Source: Yamagishiella unicocca (taxonomy: Eukaryota > Chlorophyta > Chlorophyceae > Chlamydomonadales > Volvocaceae). From it: a stretch of 64,000 nt of DNA. Below are positions 22,457-33,772 of this stretch, in pieces. A model generated the notes under the pieces. That model saw only the letters and a program-made list of their open reading frames with translations. It did no database searches and was not told the DNA's origin. The DNA lies in assembly GCA_003116995.1 (NCBI GenBank), contig BDSL01000105.1:186001-250000 (forward strand), written 5' to 3'. How positions within the stretch are numbered: the stretch's first letter is position 1; each line of letters opens with the position of its first letter. Position numbers and translations under genes: made by a program.

Positions 22457-22850
22457 CTCGAAGTGCTTACGGTGGCCTGATTCCCTGTGTGTGTCAATAC
22501 CAAGCATGGCGGAGAACCGTCGTCGTTACCTGGGTCGCTACATCAACGCCTAATTTGTAAACATATCAGGCCATTCGCAAGAAATGCAACATAGACCTTG
22601 GCAATCTCAACGCTCTAGTGCATGGGTTCATGGAACCTCGATCCAGCTGGCTGCTTGAAGCGCAGTGCCCCAGTGCGTACCAAGCATGCACGAGGCTGAT
22701 GTACTTGCAAATGTATTATGCCATAATCAACTAAAATACTGGTATGCGCGAACGCTGTCAGTCGCGAGCTGAAGTCGAGCGCCAAACGCAGCACACTCTC
22801 AGTCAACAGTAAAAGGACACCCAAACGCATCTTTAAGTATATTAGTGGCG
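22457..22850. promoter_or_regulatory. divergent promoter region of the membrane-protein gene and CCDC77
   Basis: This 394-bp segment separates the two divergent start codons and should carry both promoters. It is AT-richer than the flanking exons. No specific element was recognised. Confidence 0.45.
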
Positions 22851-25426
22851 ATGCCTGTCGGGGCCAAGGAAGTCAAAGATGTTCGGGCAGCTGAGAGTAA
22901 GCAGCTGGCAGCCGCGCGAGTGGCCGAGGAGCAGTCCACTTCTGAGCTACTGGTTTACTACAAGAGCAGGCTGGGCGAGTTGTGGAACCAGACATGCACA
23001 GTGCCCGGCTTCAGTGGTTCAACAGGTTCAAACGTACCATAACCGGTGTTTTGCCCCTATTAACGTAGAGGGATTCGAGGTGGAGAGGGCAGATCTTCTT
23101 TCACATCTGGACCAGTGCGCTGTTCAGGGTGCTGAATTGCACGTGCTGGAGTGGGAAGCTCGGAAAAGAGCTGAAGAGGTTCGGGAGCTGCAGAAGGTCA
23201 GCTGCTGAAGTATTACTTGGGTTATAGGCCTACGGTACGCGGTTGCAATGTCGTTACAAACCCCCTCCCCCTTTCCACGCAACAAATTATACGCAGGCTT
23301 TAAGTGACGCCCACAACTTCCTTTTCGACGAGAGGCAGCGACTCCTTGCTCTCCAAGCCGAGAATGATGACTTGCGATTGCAGGAAATCCAGGACAGGAA
23401 AACTATACACCAACTGCTGGCTGGGCCTCAGGCTGGAGTGGGCCGAGCTGGTGGACAGCCTGGGGTCTTGCCTGGTCCCAGCATTGACCACCTCCTGCTG
23501 CAGATCGAGTCCCTGCACGCGCAGCTGAATGAACAGGTGCAGTGTACTGCAACTGCGTCGGCGCCACGGTTACTCTTGCACAGGTTGCATTGAGCTATGG
23601 CAACATCCCTGAGTGTACCTCAATGCGCGTCGCCAGTGCCGCGCTCCCATCCTTCGTGGTTAATGAAGTTGTTACCGCAACGTTTTTTTGCTGCCGTACA
23701 GAAGCAGCTAGCAGCGGAGCGCATTGCAGCTCTGCTGGAGGACCGTCGGATTCGTGAGCAAGAGGAGGAGGCGCACCGGCGGGCGTTGACGCAGCAGCTA
23801 GAGACTTCTGCGGATAGGCTGCAGCGCGCGGAGGAGCAGCTACGCACGACTACAAAGGATTACATCTTGGGTATGTATATACGATGGGCTGGGTTAGCGC
23901 TCACGCTCCTGACACGACTTCACAAGGGCCTGGGCTCACCTGTCTGGGTGGGGCATAACGTTCCAAAGGGCACGTGCGACTAACACAAGCTCTGACAGGT
24001 TCGAGATACTGACTGGTGGTGAGAACGCTCCTGGTTGTGTGCCATGGGGCAGCCATGGCACGACATGGCGCCCAAAAGCACGTGCTCCCACAAGCACGTG
24101 CTCCCGGCAACGCTGCGCCTCCTTGCACCTGTGCGTCATGTTTTGGAACACAGGACGGCGAGAGCGGCAGGCTGCGGAGGAGAAGGCGCTGGAGTGCCAA
24201 GCAGTGCTGGCCAGCGAGCGGCAGGCCTTTACGGAGCAGAGCGTTGAGCAGCGCAGGCGTGCAGCTGCGGAGCTCAGCGCAGTTCGGCAGGAGGCGGACG
24301 TCAAGCTGGATGACGTGACTAGCAACCTACGGGTCCAGGTAGGCGGGAACTTGGCAAAGAGGCCCCAGGTCACGCAATGCGCTGCCGGCGCGTTGTACCT
24401 TGTTGTACCCATGTAGTTCAGTCTCTTTATTATGTCCTGGATGCCATCAACTGTTGACGTCTGTCCATGTGCATTTCCAACCCAATTGCCTTGCGCAGCT
24501 GAAGCAGAAGGAGGAGGCCCTAATCAACCTGACAAGCGTACACACCACTGCCGTGGCGCAGTACGACCGGCGTGTGGCGGAGCTAGAGCTCAAAGCAGCG
24601 CGACTGGCAGAGGCCAACAAGCAGCTGGAGCTGCGTCGTCACCTGGATTGCGAGGGCTGGACTGCGGACGTCACTGCCCTGCGGAAGACACTCACCGCGG
24701 TAGACCGCAAACTGCACGAGATGCGGCTGGTGGAAAGGTGCGGCGATGGGCTGGAATGCGGCTGGTGGGTGGAGGCCAAGGTGATAACGTTAGTGCCGAA
24801 AGTGCGCTACGTGGGGTAGCCTGAAACGGCGGGCGCATAAAGAGATACGACGGTGTATGCCAAGCATGTCAACGACAGTACACTTAGAGCGAAACGAGTA
24901 ACTAAGGCAAGTGTGTTGAGGTTTCTAAGCTATCAGCCATCCCGAGCGCTCGGGATGGCTGATAGCTTAGAAACCTCAACAAAGTGTCGCCCTGTTCCGT
25001 CCCGTATCGGTTCACCTGCAGGCAGGTTGCTCGTGTTAAACATCTGCCGCTTTGCCATGTGTTAACCCTCGTTTCCTGAGTCGGCGATTCGCATAGCGCG
25101 TAGGCCTCAAAAACTCAGCTTACTGAACAAATCGCCCGCCCTCGGCCCATCACAGGCTTGAAGACGACGACCGGCTGGATGCCATTCTGCAGCACCTGCG
25201 TAAGAATGCACCGAAAATGCCGCTACCAGGTCCGGTGCCGGGTGGATACAGCGCGTCCGGCGATGTACTGAGTGTCAAAAGCGCTCTTGCGGAGGGGCTG
25301 CAAGATGTGCGAGGCCGAGTCAGGGATCTGGAGCAACGGCTGGTTGAGAAGCAGCGATCGAAGCCGGGTGGTGCGGGATCAGGAGGTGGTGCGGGCGGGC
25401 TGCCTCGACGTCCAACAAAGCGTTGA
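22851..25426 (+). CDS. CCDC77: coiled-coil domain-containing protein 77
   Basis: Seven exons (22851-22974, 23069-23196, 23297-23536, 23702-23870, 24154-24338, 24499-24737, 25156-25426) give 451 aa. Most of it is coiled coil. It follows the human protein block by block, as recalled: SELLVYYKSRL near the start; [20 protein letters not shown] against [35 protein letters not shown] against DKKKIQNLLALVGTDAG; LLLQIESLHAQLNEQ; IAALLEDRRI; TTKDYIL; and RRHLDCEGWTADVTALRKTL against [20 protein letters not shown]. The protein is associated with centrosomes and cilia. The alignment suggests that the first intron uses a GC-AG border. The last 60 residues are Gly/Ser-rich and basic. A perfect 68-bp palindrome lies in the sixth intron. 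Confidence 0.93.
24914..24981. repeat. perfect 68-bp palindrome (two 34-bp arms, no spacer)
   Basis: The left arm (24914-24947) starts tgttgaggtttctaagctat and ends ccgagc. The right arm (24948-24981) is its exact reverse complement, meeting at gagc|gctc. It lies inside the last intron of CCDC77. Perfect spacer-less palindromes of this length are unstable in most genomes, so it is either recent, actively maintained or an assembly fold-back. Confidence 0.97.
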
Positions 25427-25873
25427 TGCGACGCTAGGTTTGCAGGAGTAGTAAGCGGTCGCACTGTGTATGCTGTTTAGGAATGGGACTGCCGGGAACT
25501 GCCATGGGTAAGCGCCGCGAGGGTGCAAAGAGTTAACGATGTCCTGAATTGAGTCTCACCCTTTTTGTATGTTAGTATTTGTCCGCCGCGAACGATTGCG
25601 AGTGGCATTCCCATCTGCGGTCTGGGAATGTCCCCTGGTTGTCCCCTGGTTCAACGTGCGTGGCCGGAAGCGAAGGGTGGGTTTACATTTATAACGATAA
25701 CTGTGTTGTCAGGTAATGAAGAAAACCAGCATCGTGCGTTTTCAGATTGTCTCGGTCCGAGCGGGCTGGCCCGAGGCACGGATGCGCCAGAAGTCGCCCT
25801 CTATGAGTCAGCGGCACGTCGCAGGGTACTATTCCATATCATTGCTCTGCGACTCATAGTGCCAGCCTAAAGC
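25427..25873. other. intergenic region between CCDC77 and the patatin-like gene
   Basis: These 447 bases lie between genes in the same orientation and should contain the CCDC77 3' UTR and the promoter of the next gene. A direct repeat of tgtcccctggtt occurs near 25628-25651. No TGTAA was found within the first 250 bases after the stop. Confidence 0.4.
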
Positions 25874-28800
25874 ATGTCCGTAGAGGCCAAAATACAGCAG
25901 TTGCACAATAGTTCAAACGCCATGCCCATCCACCGGACAGCGCGACATAGCCTGGCGCTGGGTGCCGCTTTGATGCAATCCAGTAAGGTATCCAGAGGAA
26001 GCAATACTGTAGTGCGACAATTTGTTTCAACACCGCCTCTTTTTCGCCGAGTTCTTGTTTCCGACCCATGCACTTCCGGGAGACCCTTGTCATCGCTGAA
26101 CCCGTTTTCATCGACGCTTTACACGCCGGCACAAAGTTTTGATGTCGGGGAGACGCGCTCGGGAAGCGATGCGGACCAGGTGCTCGGTGGCGACGAGAAG
26201 GAGCAGCGCGCGCAAGCTCGACTGGAGCAGGTGCGACTTGTCATGGCGATGTACCGCAAATTCGCGTGCACCGCTGCTACCTAGATATCGCACGAACGGT
26301 AAACCCTAAGGCCAAGTGGCAACTCCTGACCCCGTGCTGGGAGTGCAAAACACCGGGCTAGACAGCTGCAGGAGTCTGCAGTGCGCGCGAGACGGCTTCC
26401 AATACTATTTTGAATATCATGATCGCACCTGTCTCTCGGAGTGCTCAGGCCAGTTGTCGCGCACCCCTGGTCGCCAAGGCGAGGGCCCCGCATTCCGCCT
26501 CGCGCCCTCACCCGTCAGCACCTCCACCCGCACCTACGTAGGTTCGAAGAGGGTTGGAGAGCGGCACCCTGGGCTTCGGGTTCAGCGCGGGGGGCTTCCT
26601 CTACCCCTACCACCTAGGGGTCCTGTGGGAGCTGCAGGAACTGAACATCCTCAAAGACTACAAGGTGAGGGGATCGCAGCCGCCTCCTACCAGGTTGTAG
26701 GCTCATCAAGCCGGGTGCTGACGAGTCAGCGAGCACAATCCGACCACATGTTGCCATCACCACTGCCGCGCCAAGCCGCGTGGCGCTGGGATCTCCCAAC
26801 ACGTACAACGGTGATGACGCCCGCGCTCGACTTGGTTGGGAGCCGGCCTTGCCTAGCGGACCGGCATTTCGGTAGACGGCGGCCACATCGTTCAGTATTG
26901 CCGCTCCCCTTTCAAATGTCCGTCGACGGCTTCCTCTCTAACCCCTTCCCCGGCCCCGTTGTACCTCACTCCTCAGGTCCAGATGGCGGGCGCTAGCGCC
27001 GGTTCGCTTGCGATAGCGACGTACAACTGCGGCCTGAATCCCGAGAAGGCCATGACGGCGCTGCATGAGTTTGCTGACAACTGCAGGGCCAATGGCACGC
27101 GCTACCGCCTAGGTCGGTACGGTACCATGACGGGAAGGAAGCTGCGGTGCGGTCGGCAGTGCGTTTGTGGAGGTCTTCCTTGGGTCGAAGGCGTCAGGCA
27201 CTGGGGGTGGCACCAGACGTGTGGTGGCGGGGAAGTAGGCATCAGTGAGGGGCAACGGGGAGGCCACGGGGGAGGCCGACGGGGAGGCCGACGGGGAAAG
27301 GCAACGGGGAGGGGAACCGGGGGAAGAGTCTACGGGCTTAGAGGGAGTGCATGGGTTCCTGCATGGTTGTGCAATGGTCATGCGCTAAGGGGTTCTTGGC
27401 GCCAAACCTGGGGCGGGACAAGCCCTCAGCGGCGAAGCAGTGAACGTCGGCGTCCTTTGTGTCAGCTGGACCTGATGCTTCCGTGGGTCGGCAACTCACT
27501 CCTTCGAAGGCTTCCCACACGTTTCCATGCTGCCGCGGGTTCGGCGAATGCACGTCACGGCAGGCCCGGAGCAACAGCTTATCCCGCCGCCGAGCTCCGA
27601 ACCTACTGAGTTAGTCCCCAATTACCTACACCAAGTTCAGCCTCCTGAAGTGTGTCCCATCACTGCCTGCGGTGTCCGCCAAAGCAATCAGCGGTCTGCT
27701 GCGTTCACCCGGTTGCTTGATCGCCCCCCAGTCCTGCGCGCAACCTGCCCTTTGGGCCCAGACCAGTAGTACCGCAAAGCTGCGCGCCCTGCCCTCCCTG
27801 GACCCTAGGCAGCCTGCTCCGGGACTTCCTGCATGCCTACCTGCCGGACGACGCGCACGAAAGATGCCGCGGCAACACGCATGTGGCGCTCACGCGGCTG
27901 TTTCCCGTGGTGCGGAACGAGGTAGGCTGGGGCACCGCGTGGGGTATCGTACCAGGCGCCGCCTCACGGCTACCAGGCGCCGCGGCAGGTGCCAGGCGCT
28001 GCTCACTTGCCGGTTCATACCAGGCGCTGCGCCCACACCGTGTACGCGAACGCGGCCTGCTGCATCCGGTGGGGTTCCTCCATGGGTCGAGCCAGGCGGC
28101 TGTGACGGTTTGGCTCGGGCGGTCGCACCCTGCCGCGGGGTGGAAGTGGATCTGTGGGTTGGGGATGCGGACGTTCGCTGAGCTGTCCTAGCGCGGCCGT
28201 AGAGCTGCTGCGCGGCGGCGGGGCCTCATTTCACCACCGGGTTTTCACGCCGTTATTGTGGGCCGACATCGCCCTTCGACATGCGCTCCTCCTCCCTCGG
28301 CTACCGCTGCTACCGTGCGTACACGAAATGCACCCGAATTACCGCACGATTACCGCCGCCGCCTTCATGTGCGCGGTGTTTGCGCCCAGATGATCTGCGA
28401 GTTCGAGAGCAAGGACGACTTCGTTAACGCGCTGCTCACGTCCTGTCACATCCCCTTCTACTTCAACGGCTCCTGGATGACCGAGTTCAGGGGCAGGTAA
28501 GGCGTGGTGCGGTGTGGTGCGGTGCGGTGTCGATTACGGTTTGCGCCGTGGCCGCGCTACGGGGCGGCCATCGTTCGCCAAGCCGAGCGCGCGGAAAGCT
28601 ACGGTACGGCATAGCTTGGATTGCTTTTCCTGCTGCTGCATGGCAGCGCCGGTTTGATGGCGCCAGGAGGACATGAAGCTGCGTAGTGTGGGGCTAGGGG
28701 CGGGGGACTAGCTGATATACGAGATATGATGCTAGGTCAGGGGACTGCACGTCACCAATGTCGGTGCGGCCTCTTGAGTTTAGGCCTTGGCGGCTGCCGG

Positions 28801-29955
28801 CCAGCATTCGGCATCGCGTGAAGCTGCGCGATCACAAGTACGACCTTCGCAGCGGTGAAGGTGGCGGAAGGTTCCTGCCTTGCTTGTCAGCTTTGCGGAC
28901 CGTCGCGACCAGGGCCTTATGCACCCTGCGCGCCGCTGTGTCCCAATGGTTGCTTGGAAGGAGAGCGAGGAACGAACCCACCGGAGGGTCCCAACCTGTT
29001 GTTCATCACAAAGACTCGCCAAGATGGCTTGCCTGTGAACAAACAGCTCTGCGTTTCAGCTACGTACACCTCGTCCCGGCCATTTCCCTCCCCGATCGCC
29101 AGCTCGCGACCGCCAGCCCTGCCCGCCCGCCGCCCCCAGGTTCTACATGGACGGCGGTGTGGCCGCGTTCATCCCCCGACCACCCACCGAGTACGCCGTC
29201 AAAGTGTGTTGCTTCCCGGTCAACGAAGTGCTGGCCACTGTGCAGGTGCGAACGCAGCGCAGGCAGCTGCGACAGCGCGGGCAGCTGCGGCAGCGCGGCG
29301 TCACCTGCTGCCTGGAGTACTGCAGTGCCGACGTGCACCGCCAGTCCCGGACGCACCCTCCTGCCGTCCAGGTTTATCCACTGGCGGTAACACGGTGTTC
29401 TTCCTGCAGCTGCGTGACCCGTGACCGGCTTGACGTTTCCGCCCCGGCGCCGGCGCCCCCTGCCCACCGGCGACTCACCTGCCCCTACCTAGGACCCAAC
29501 ACCGCAACTTAACCCACCTGACGCACCATGTCATGGATCCTGTACGGCAGGATCGGGTGGCGCAGTACGACCGGGTGGCGTCGCTGCTGGACGTGTCCAT
29601 CAGCCCGGACGCCTACGAAGCCTGGCCCTTCAACTACGCTCAGATGGTCACGTGGGCGCTCGTCCCGGCCGATGACGACATGCTGCGCTACATGATCAAC
29701 AAGGGCCGCCGCGACGCTCGCGCCTGGGCGCAGCGCATGCAGCTGGTCCCGCAGGATGCCGCGGCGGGGTTGACGGGCGGCGAGGGCGCGGGCGACATAG
29801 GCGGCGGGGCGGGGCGCGCGGAGGAGAGGGTGCGGGAGGAGCAGGCGAAGAGGGAGGCGGCAAAGGGGGCAGCGGAGGGCGAGGGCGGCGTGGAGGGGAG
29901 CCTGCGGGGCGCTGCGGCTGTCAGTGGGGGGCGCGGAAGCGAGCGGGCGGGGTGA
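25874..29955 (+). CDS. patatin-like phospholipase domain (PNPLA) protein
   Basis: This is a serine acyl hydrolase likely to act on membrane or storage lipids. Seven exons join in phase to 448 aa: 25874-26230, 26542-26664, 26977-27112, 27809-27921, 28390-28496, 29140-29245 and 29551-29955. The glycine-rich oxyanion loop is GFGFSAGGFLYPYHLGVL. The nucleophile motif is GASAGSLA (G-x-S-x-G). KDDFVNALLTSCHIPFYF is typical of PNPLA2/3-like proteins. The catalytic Asp lies in YMDGGVAAFIP, so both members of the Ser-Asp dyad are present. The first 119 residues carry no known domain and could include a targeting peptide. The last 60 residues are Ala/Gly/Glu-rich. Two TGTAA signals follow at about 30024 and 30048. 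The first exon is supported only by phase and a fair donor. Confidence 0.9.
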
Positions 29956-30023
29956 AGGTGCGGCAAAGGGGGCCTCAGCACAGAGGTATATATGCACGTA
30001 GTATCCCGGTAGGTACATACAGG

Positions 30024-30052
30024 TGTAAACGTACAGGTACATACACGTGTAA
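30024..30052 (+). terminator. two TGTAA polyadenylation signals of the patatin-like gene
   Basis: TGTAA occurs at 30024-30028 and again at 30048-30052, about 70-100 bases after the stop codon at 29955. Both lie in a gtacatacaggtgtaaacgt type direct repeat. This spacing is usual for volvocine transcripts. Confidence 0.6.
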
Positions 30053-30059
30053 ACGTCGG

Positions 30060-33000
30060 TTTTTGTGCGACGCCGAGGAACGCACGTGTGTTTGTTAGGG
30101 AAGGGCTATGCTGGAGGCATTAGCAAGGAATGCCAAGCGAGCAACGGTTGGATGTTGTGACGGAGAGGGCCGGCGTGCTGGGTGGAACTCATGAGGTGGG
30201 TTGCAAGGAAGACCCGTGTACGAAAGAGAACTTAGGGGGGGCCGTGTCGGTCCGCGTTTGTACGGTGAGGGGTTGTTGGTGCGCATTTGGACAGGGATGA
30301 AGTGCGATAATTGTTGCTTGCATGTGTGCTGAAAGTGTAGCTGTTTGTTCCTATCTATGAGCAGCATGACGGAAGGGTGGGTTGCGGACCCCTTCCGGAA
30401 CGGGCCAAAACCCCGTCGATGTTGGATCAGATCCGGCTTCCTAGTATGACAACATTTTTTGCTACCGTATTGCTCGTGTTGCACATACTTGTGCGCAACA
30501 GGGACGAACGTCACCTGCTTCGCGTGGTTTTACGCGAGCTGTGGTTTGAGTCAGCGCTTTCTCGGTACACAAAATGGGATTGTTGACAGGTACGCTTTGT
30601 GGCACGTCAGGTCGCCCCCCCCGTACGAGCGCAAGTCGGTATGGCGGAGGTGCTGACTCATGTGGCAATGGCGTCGTACAGCTATGGCTTGGCGAGTTCC
30701 TCCGCGGTTCTCGACGCGCGCGCCCTCCTGCACGGTGGAACTGGCGGAAGGCTCTGAACCCTGCTGGGACCAGCGGCAAGCCTTCCGCTGGCGGTTGTTA
30801 CCGCGTTTTCGTGAGGGCTCCTGGCGTTCTTGGACTACCTCGACAGACATGGGGACGCTGCGAGGAGCGCACAGCGGCTAGGGACGGCGTGAAGCGCTGC
30901 CTATACCGGACGCGCCTGCCGAAGAGCGATGCGCTGGTGGCAGTGCGTCGTGCGTAGGGCTGTGCTTGCCCCGAGGACGTGGCGTTCGCTCGGTGTGGGC
31001 GCGAGTGGGCGGGTGTAGGGGCTGCGCCGCTCTGTCATTAGCGTGCCACCGCGGTTGTCCGGTCGTGGTGCACCGGGACGCCACCTCCCCCAGCCTGCTG
31101 CAGCTGCCGCGAGACGCATCACGCTTCAAATGCCGCGGACGCCACTTGGTAGCAGCACCTCTGTTCGCACTGGCCACATACGATGGCGCCGTACGGCGTG
31201 AACCATCCTGCTGTTCGCGCACTGCGCGGCGCTCGGGCGGTGCATTGGCAAATGTACGCAGGAGGTCGCCACGCCTTCTAGAGGGCGCGCCGAGACTCCC
31301 AGCCTACGCGCGGCACATGACAGCATTGCGCCATGCGGAGTAGCAGAAAGTAGGTCCTTGCCACTTTTGTTGGACGATTTAACAGGGCACGGCCAGGAAT
31401 GTTACATCAGGGGGCTCTGCGACCGTGCAGACCTGTGCTTAGGCGGCTCGGGCCAGATCAAGTTTACCCTACACCTTGGCTCCGTTCTCGAGCCAGCTAC
31501 CAAGGAACACCGAAGGCTAATAAGATGATAGTTAACCAAGCACGTTACGCGGAGCGATGCACTGGCGTAATAAATAACACCGGCGCGGTATCGCTTCCAA
31601 ATACCGCGCTCCGGAACCGAAACCACAAAACAGTGGCCGCGAGCCGGCCGCCCCAGTGCTTGCGTGCGACATTTCATCGCGCCATCACAATGTCAAAAAT
31701 TCCTAATCCGCCGTGTCGGCATGTTATTTGCGCACATCCTACATCCATGTCCCATAATACCTTCCCACATGCGGGGTTGTGTAGACATCCTAATTATCGG
31801 ACCCTTAACGTGCCTTGACAGAGCTAAAACAAGCGCTACCTCTATGAAGGCCCTTAACAGATCTGGAACAAGCTTTGCTTCAAAAAATGGGCCTTAAGCA
31901 TACGGCACACCACCACTGGGTGGTGACCGCAATTAACCCTGCGCGAACAACATACTCAACAGGTCTCAAGACCAACACGCGTTGTGCACGCATATCACCT
32001 CAACCGATTATTGCACTATGGAAATGCATCATAGCACCTTATAATCTCTACTGAACCCACTGTAATAGTTACCACTATAGCATACTCTTGCGAAAAGCTG
32101 GCTACGCCAAAACCAAGTGCAGGTACAATTTCCCTCGGTACTCCATTAACGCGCCAGTAGGCGGAAGTATACGGCAACAACCGGTTGCTCACCAATGGGT
32201 GCCTCCCTAAAACTACGCCAGAGTGCATGGCTCGGCGTAGCGTATCCAATATGTCCTGTCACTCCAGGTTTGGTTGACAGGTCACAGCCGAGACCCGCCT
32301 TAGGGCGGCAGCGGCACTAATTATGCAGGTCCAATACATTCAACTGGTAATTGGTCACATAACACCGAGCCGCGTGATGCCTACGTCGCCGGCTCAACCG
32401 ATTTGGAAATGAACGTCGGGCAGCAGTCCTTGTTCCCCATGTTGAACAGGCTTGCGTAGCTGAGGCCACGCCAAACGGGTGAGCGAGGGGGAGGGTCATG
32501 CGCACCCGTGGCGTTCGTTAGCCAACCATCCCGCGGCTGTATGTATTCGTGTAGGTTACGGTATGTGCAGGGGCAGCAGCGAACCTAGCTTGCAGCCAGG
32601 GCAACGAGGGCAGCACCTCGGCATGCCCTCCCCTGCACCCTCCATAAGCCAGCCGCAAACTTGACAAGGCCGAAACGTAGCCACGTGGATATTAGTCCAG
32701 GCTTCCCATGCGGCACCATGCATGCTACCCTCCCTGTCCCGTTTACCCAGCGCTTCTCACCAGCGGTTCGGCTCCTTGACTCCCACGCACATATCCGTGA
32801 GCGTGATCCCCTTGTGCACCTCAATACAGACCTTGGCACCTTCAGCTCCCTCATAATACCAGTTGATTGGAGTGGCTACGTTCATGCGCGGCCGCGGCGG
32901 AGGTATGAGGTAAGGGACGTTTCTTTTGTCACCAGTGGTTCAGAGGACAGCAGTGGCTAACTGCGCAGCCCAGCCCCAAGCTTGTGCACGAGTGCCGGCC

Positions 33001-33735
33001 GCTAGGGCGCTAGGCAAACCGAACTGCCGGTTACCAGCTATAGTGCGTTGACACATGCAGGGTTTTACTGTGCGCCAGAGGGGTTGGTACAGTCATTCAT
33101 GCATCTACCGTACCATTGCCTACGTAATTCCCAAAGCTGCAACAGGGCCTCCATTGCCTAGCGATTAGGCAAGCAGTCATGTATTTGCCTCTGAACGCCG
33201 GGCAGCAGTACCGGTAGCAGCAGGTACGCACAAAACAGCAGCGGCAGCCAGCGCACCTTTCAGTGTATTTTTGCCCTTGGCGCCCCACGTAGCTGACAGC
33301 CAGGAAGTAACGCCATCCCCCGTCGTCAAGCGGATCCCGGTAACGTTGCGGCGCTTGTTGTCGTCTGCACGCCATCAGGTGCGGTCAGGTTATGTAAGCC
33401 ACGGGCAGTGAACAAATGACGGGAAGGAGGTGGCGCCCCCGGGATATCTGACGACCGCCACCGTTGCCGGCTGCCGCAACCGCCACCGTTGTCTGCTAGC
33501 AACGCTAGCAGACCGCAGGTGGTGCTACCTCTCGGGTTCCTCACACCCTTACATCTGAACATACCATATGCCGCCAGGGGCTTGCCCCGTGAAACCTTAC
33601 ATCATCCTTATCACATGCTACAAGGGCCCAATGCAACGCATTTGTCATCGCGGCATACGCGCGGTGTTTTGAGGTTAGGTACTGGCTGCATAGTTGCCGG
33701 CGTGGCACATCACTCATGTGCCCGATGGTTCTACC
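30060..33735. other. 3.6 kb without a supported gene
   Basis: Short open frames occur on both strands (for example 30574-30957 plus, 33097-33375 minus with nine Cys), but I find no consistent splice chain or known domain. Composition becomes AT-richer from about 31.5 to 32.3 kb, which suggests non-coding sequence or old repeats. A diverged copy of the 37-bp repeat lies at about 32050-32075. A gene with weakly conserved short exons could be missed here. Confidence 0.4.
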
Positions 33736-33772
33736 TCTTGGTCTGGAACCCACTGTAACCGTTACAACAACT
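33736..33772 (-). repeat. 37-bp dispersed repeat, copy 2, overlapping the pherophorin stop
   Basis: Read on the minus strand, this is identical to the 37 bases at about 3429-3465. The TAA stop codon proposed for the pherophorin gene (33762) and an overlapping TGTAA lie inside it. Confidence 0.75.

Noticed and set aside
30574..30957. 127-codon plus-strand ORF after the patatin-like gene
   Set aside because: It is Arg/Gly-rich with no domain, no clear start context and competing open frames on the other strand.
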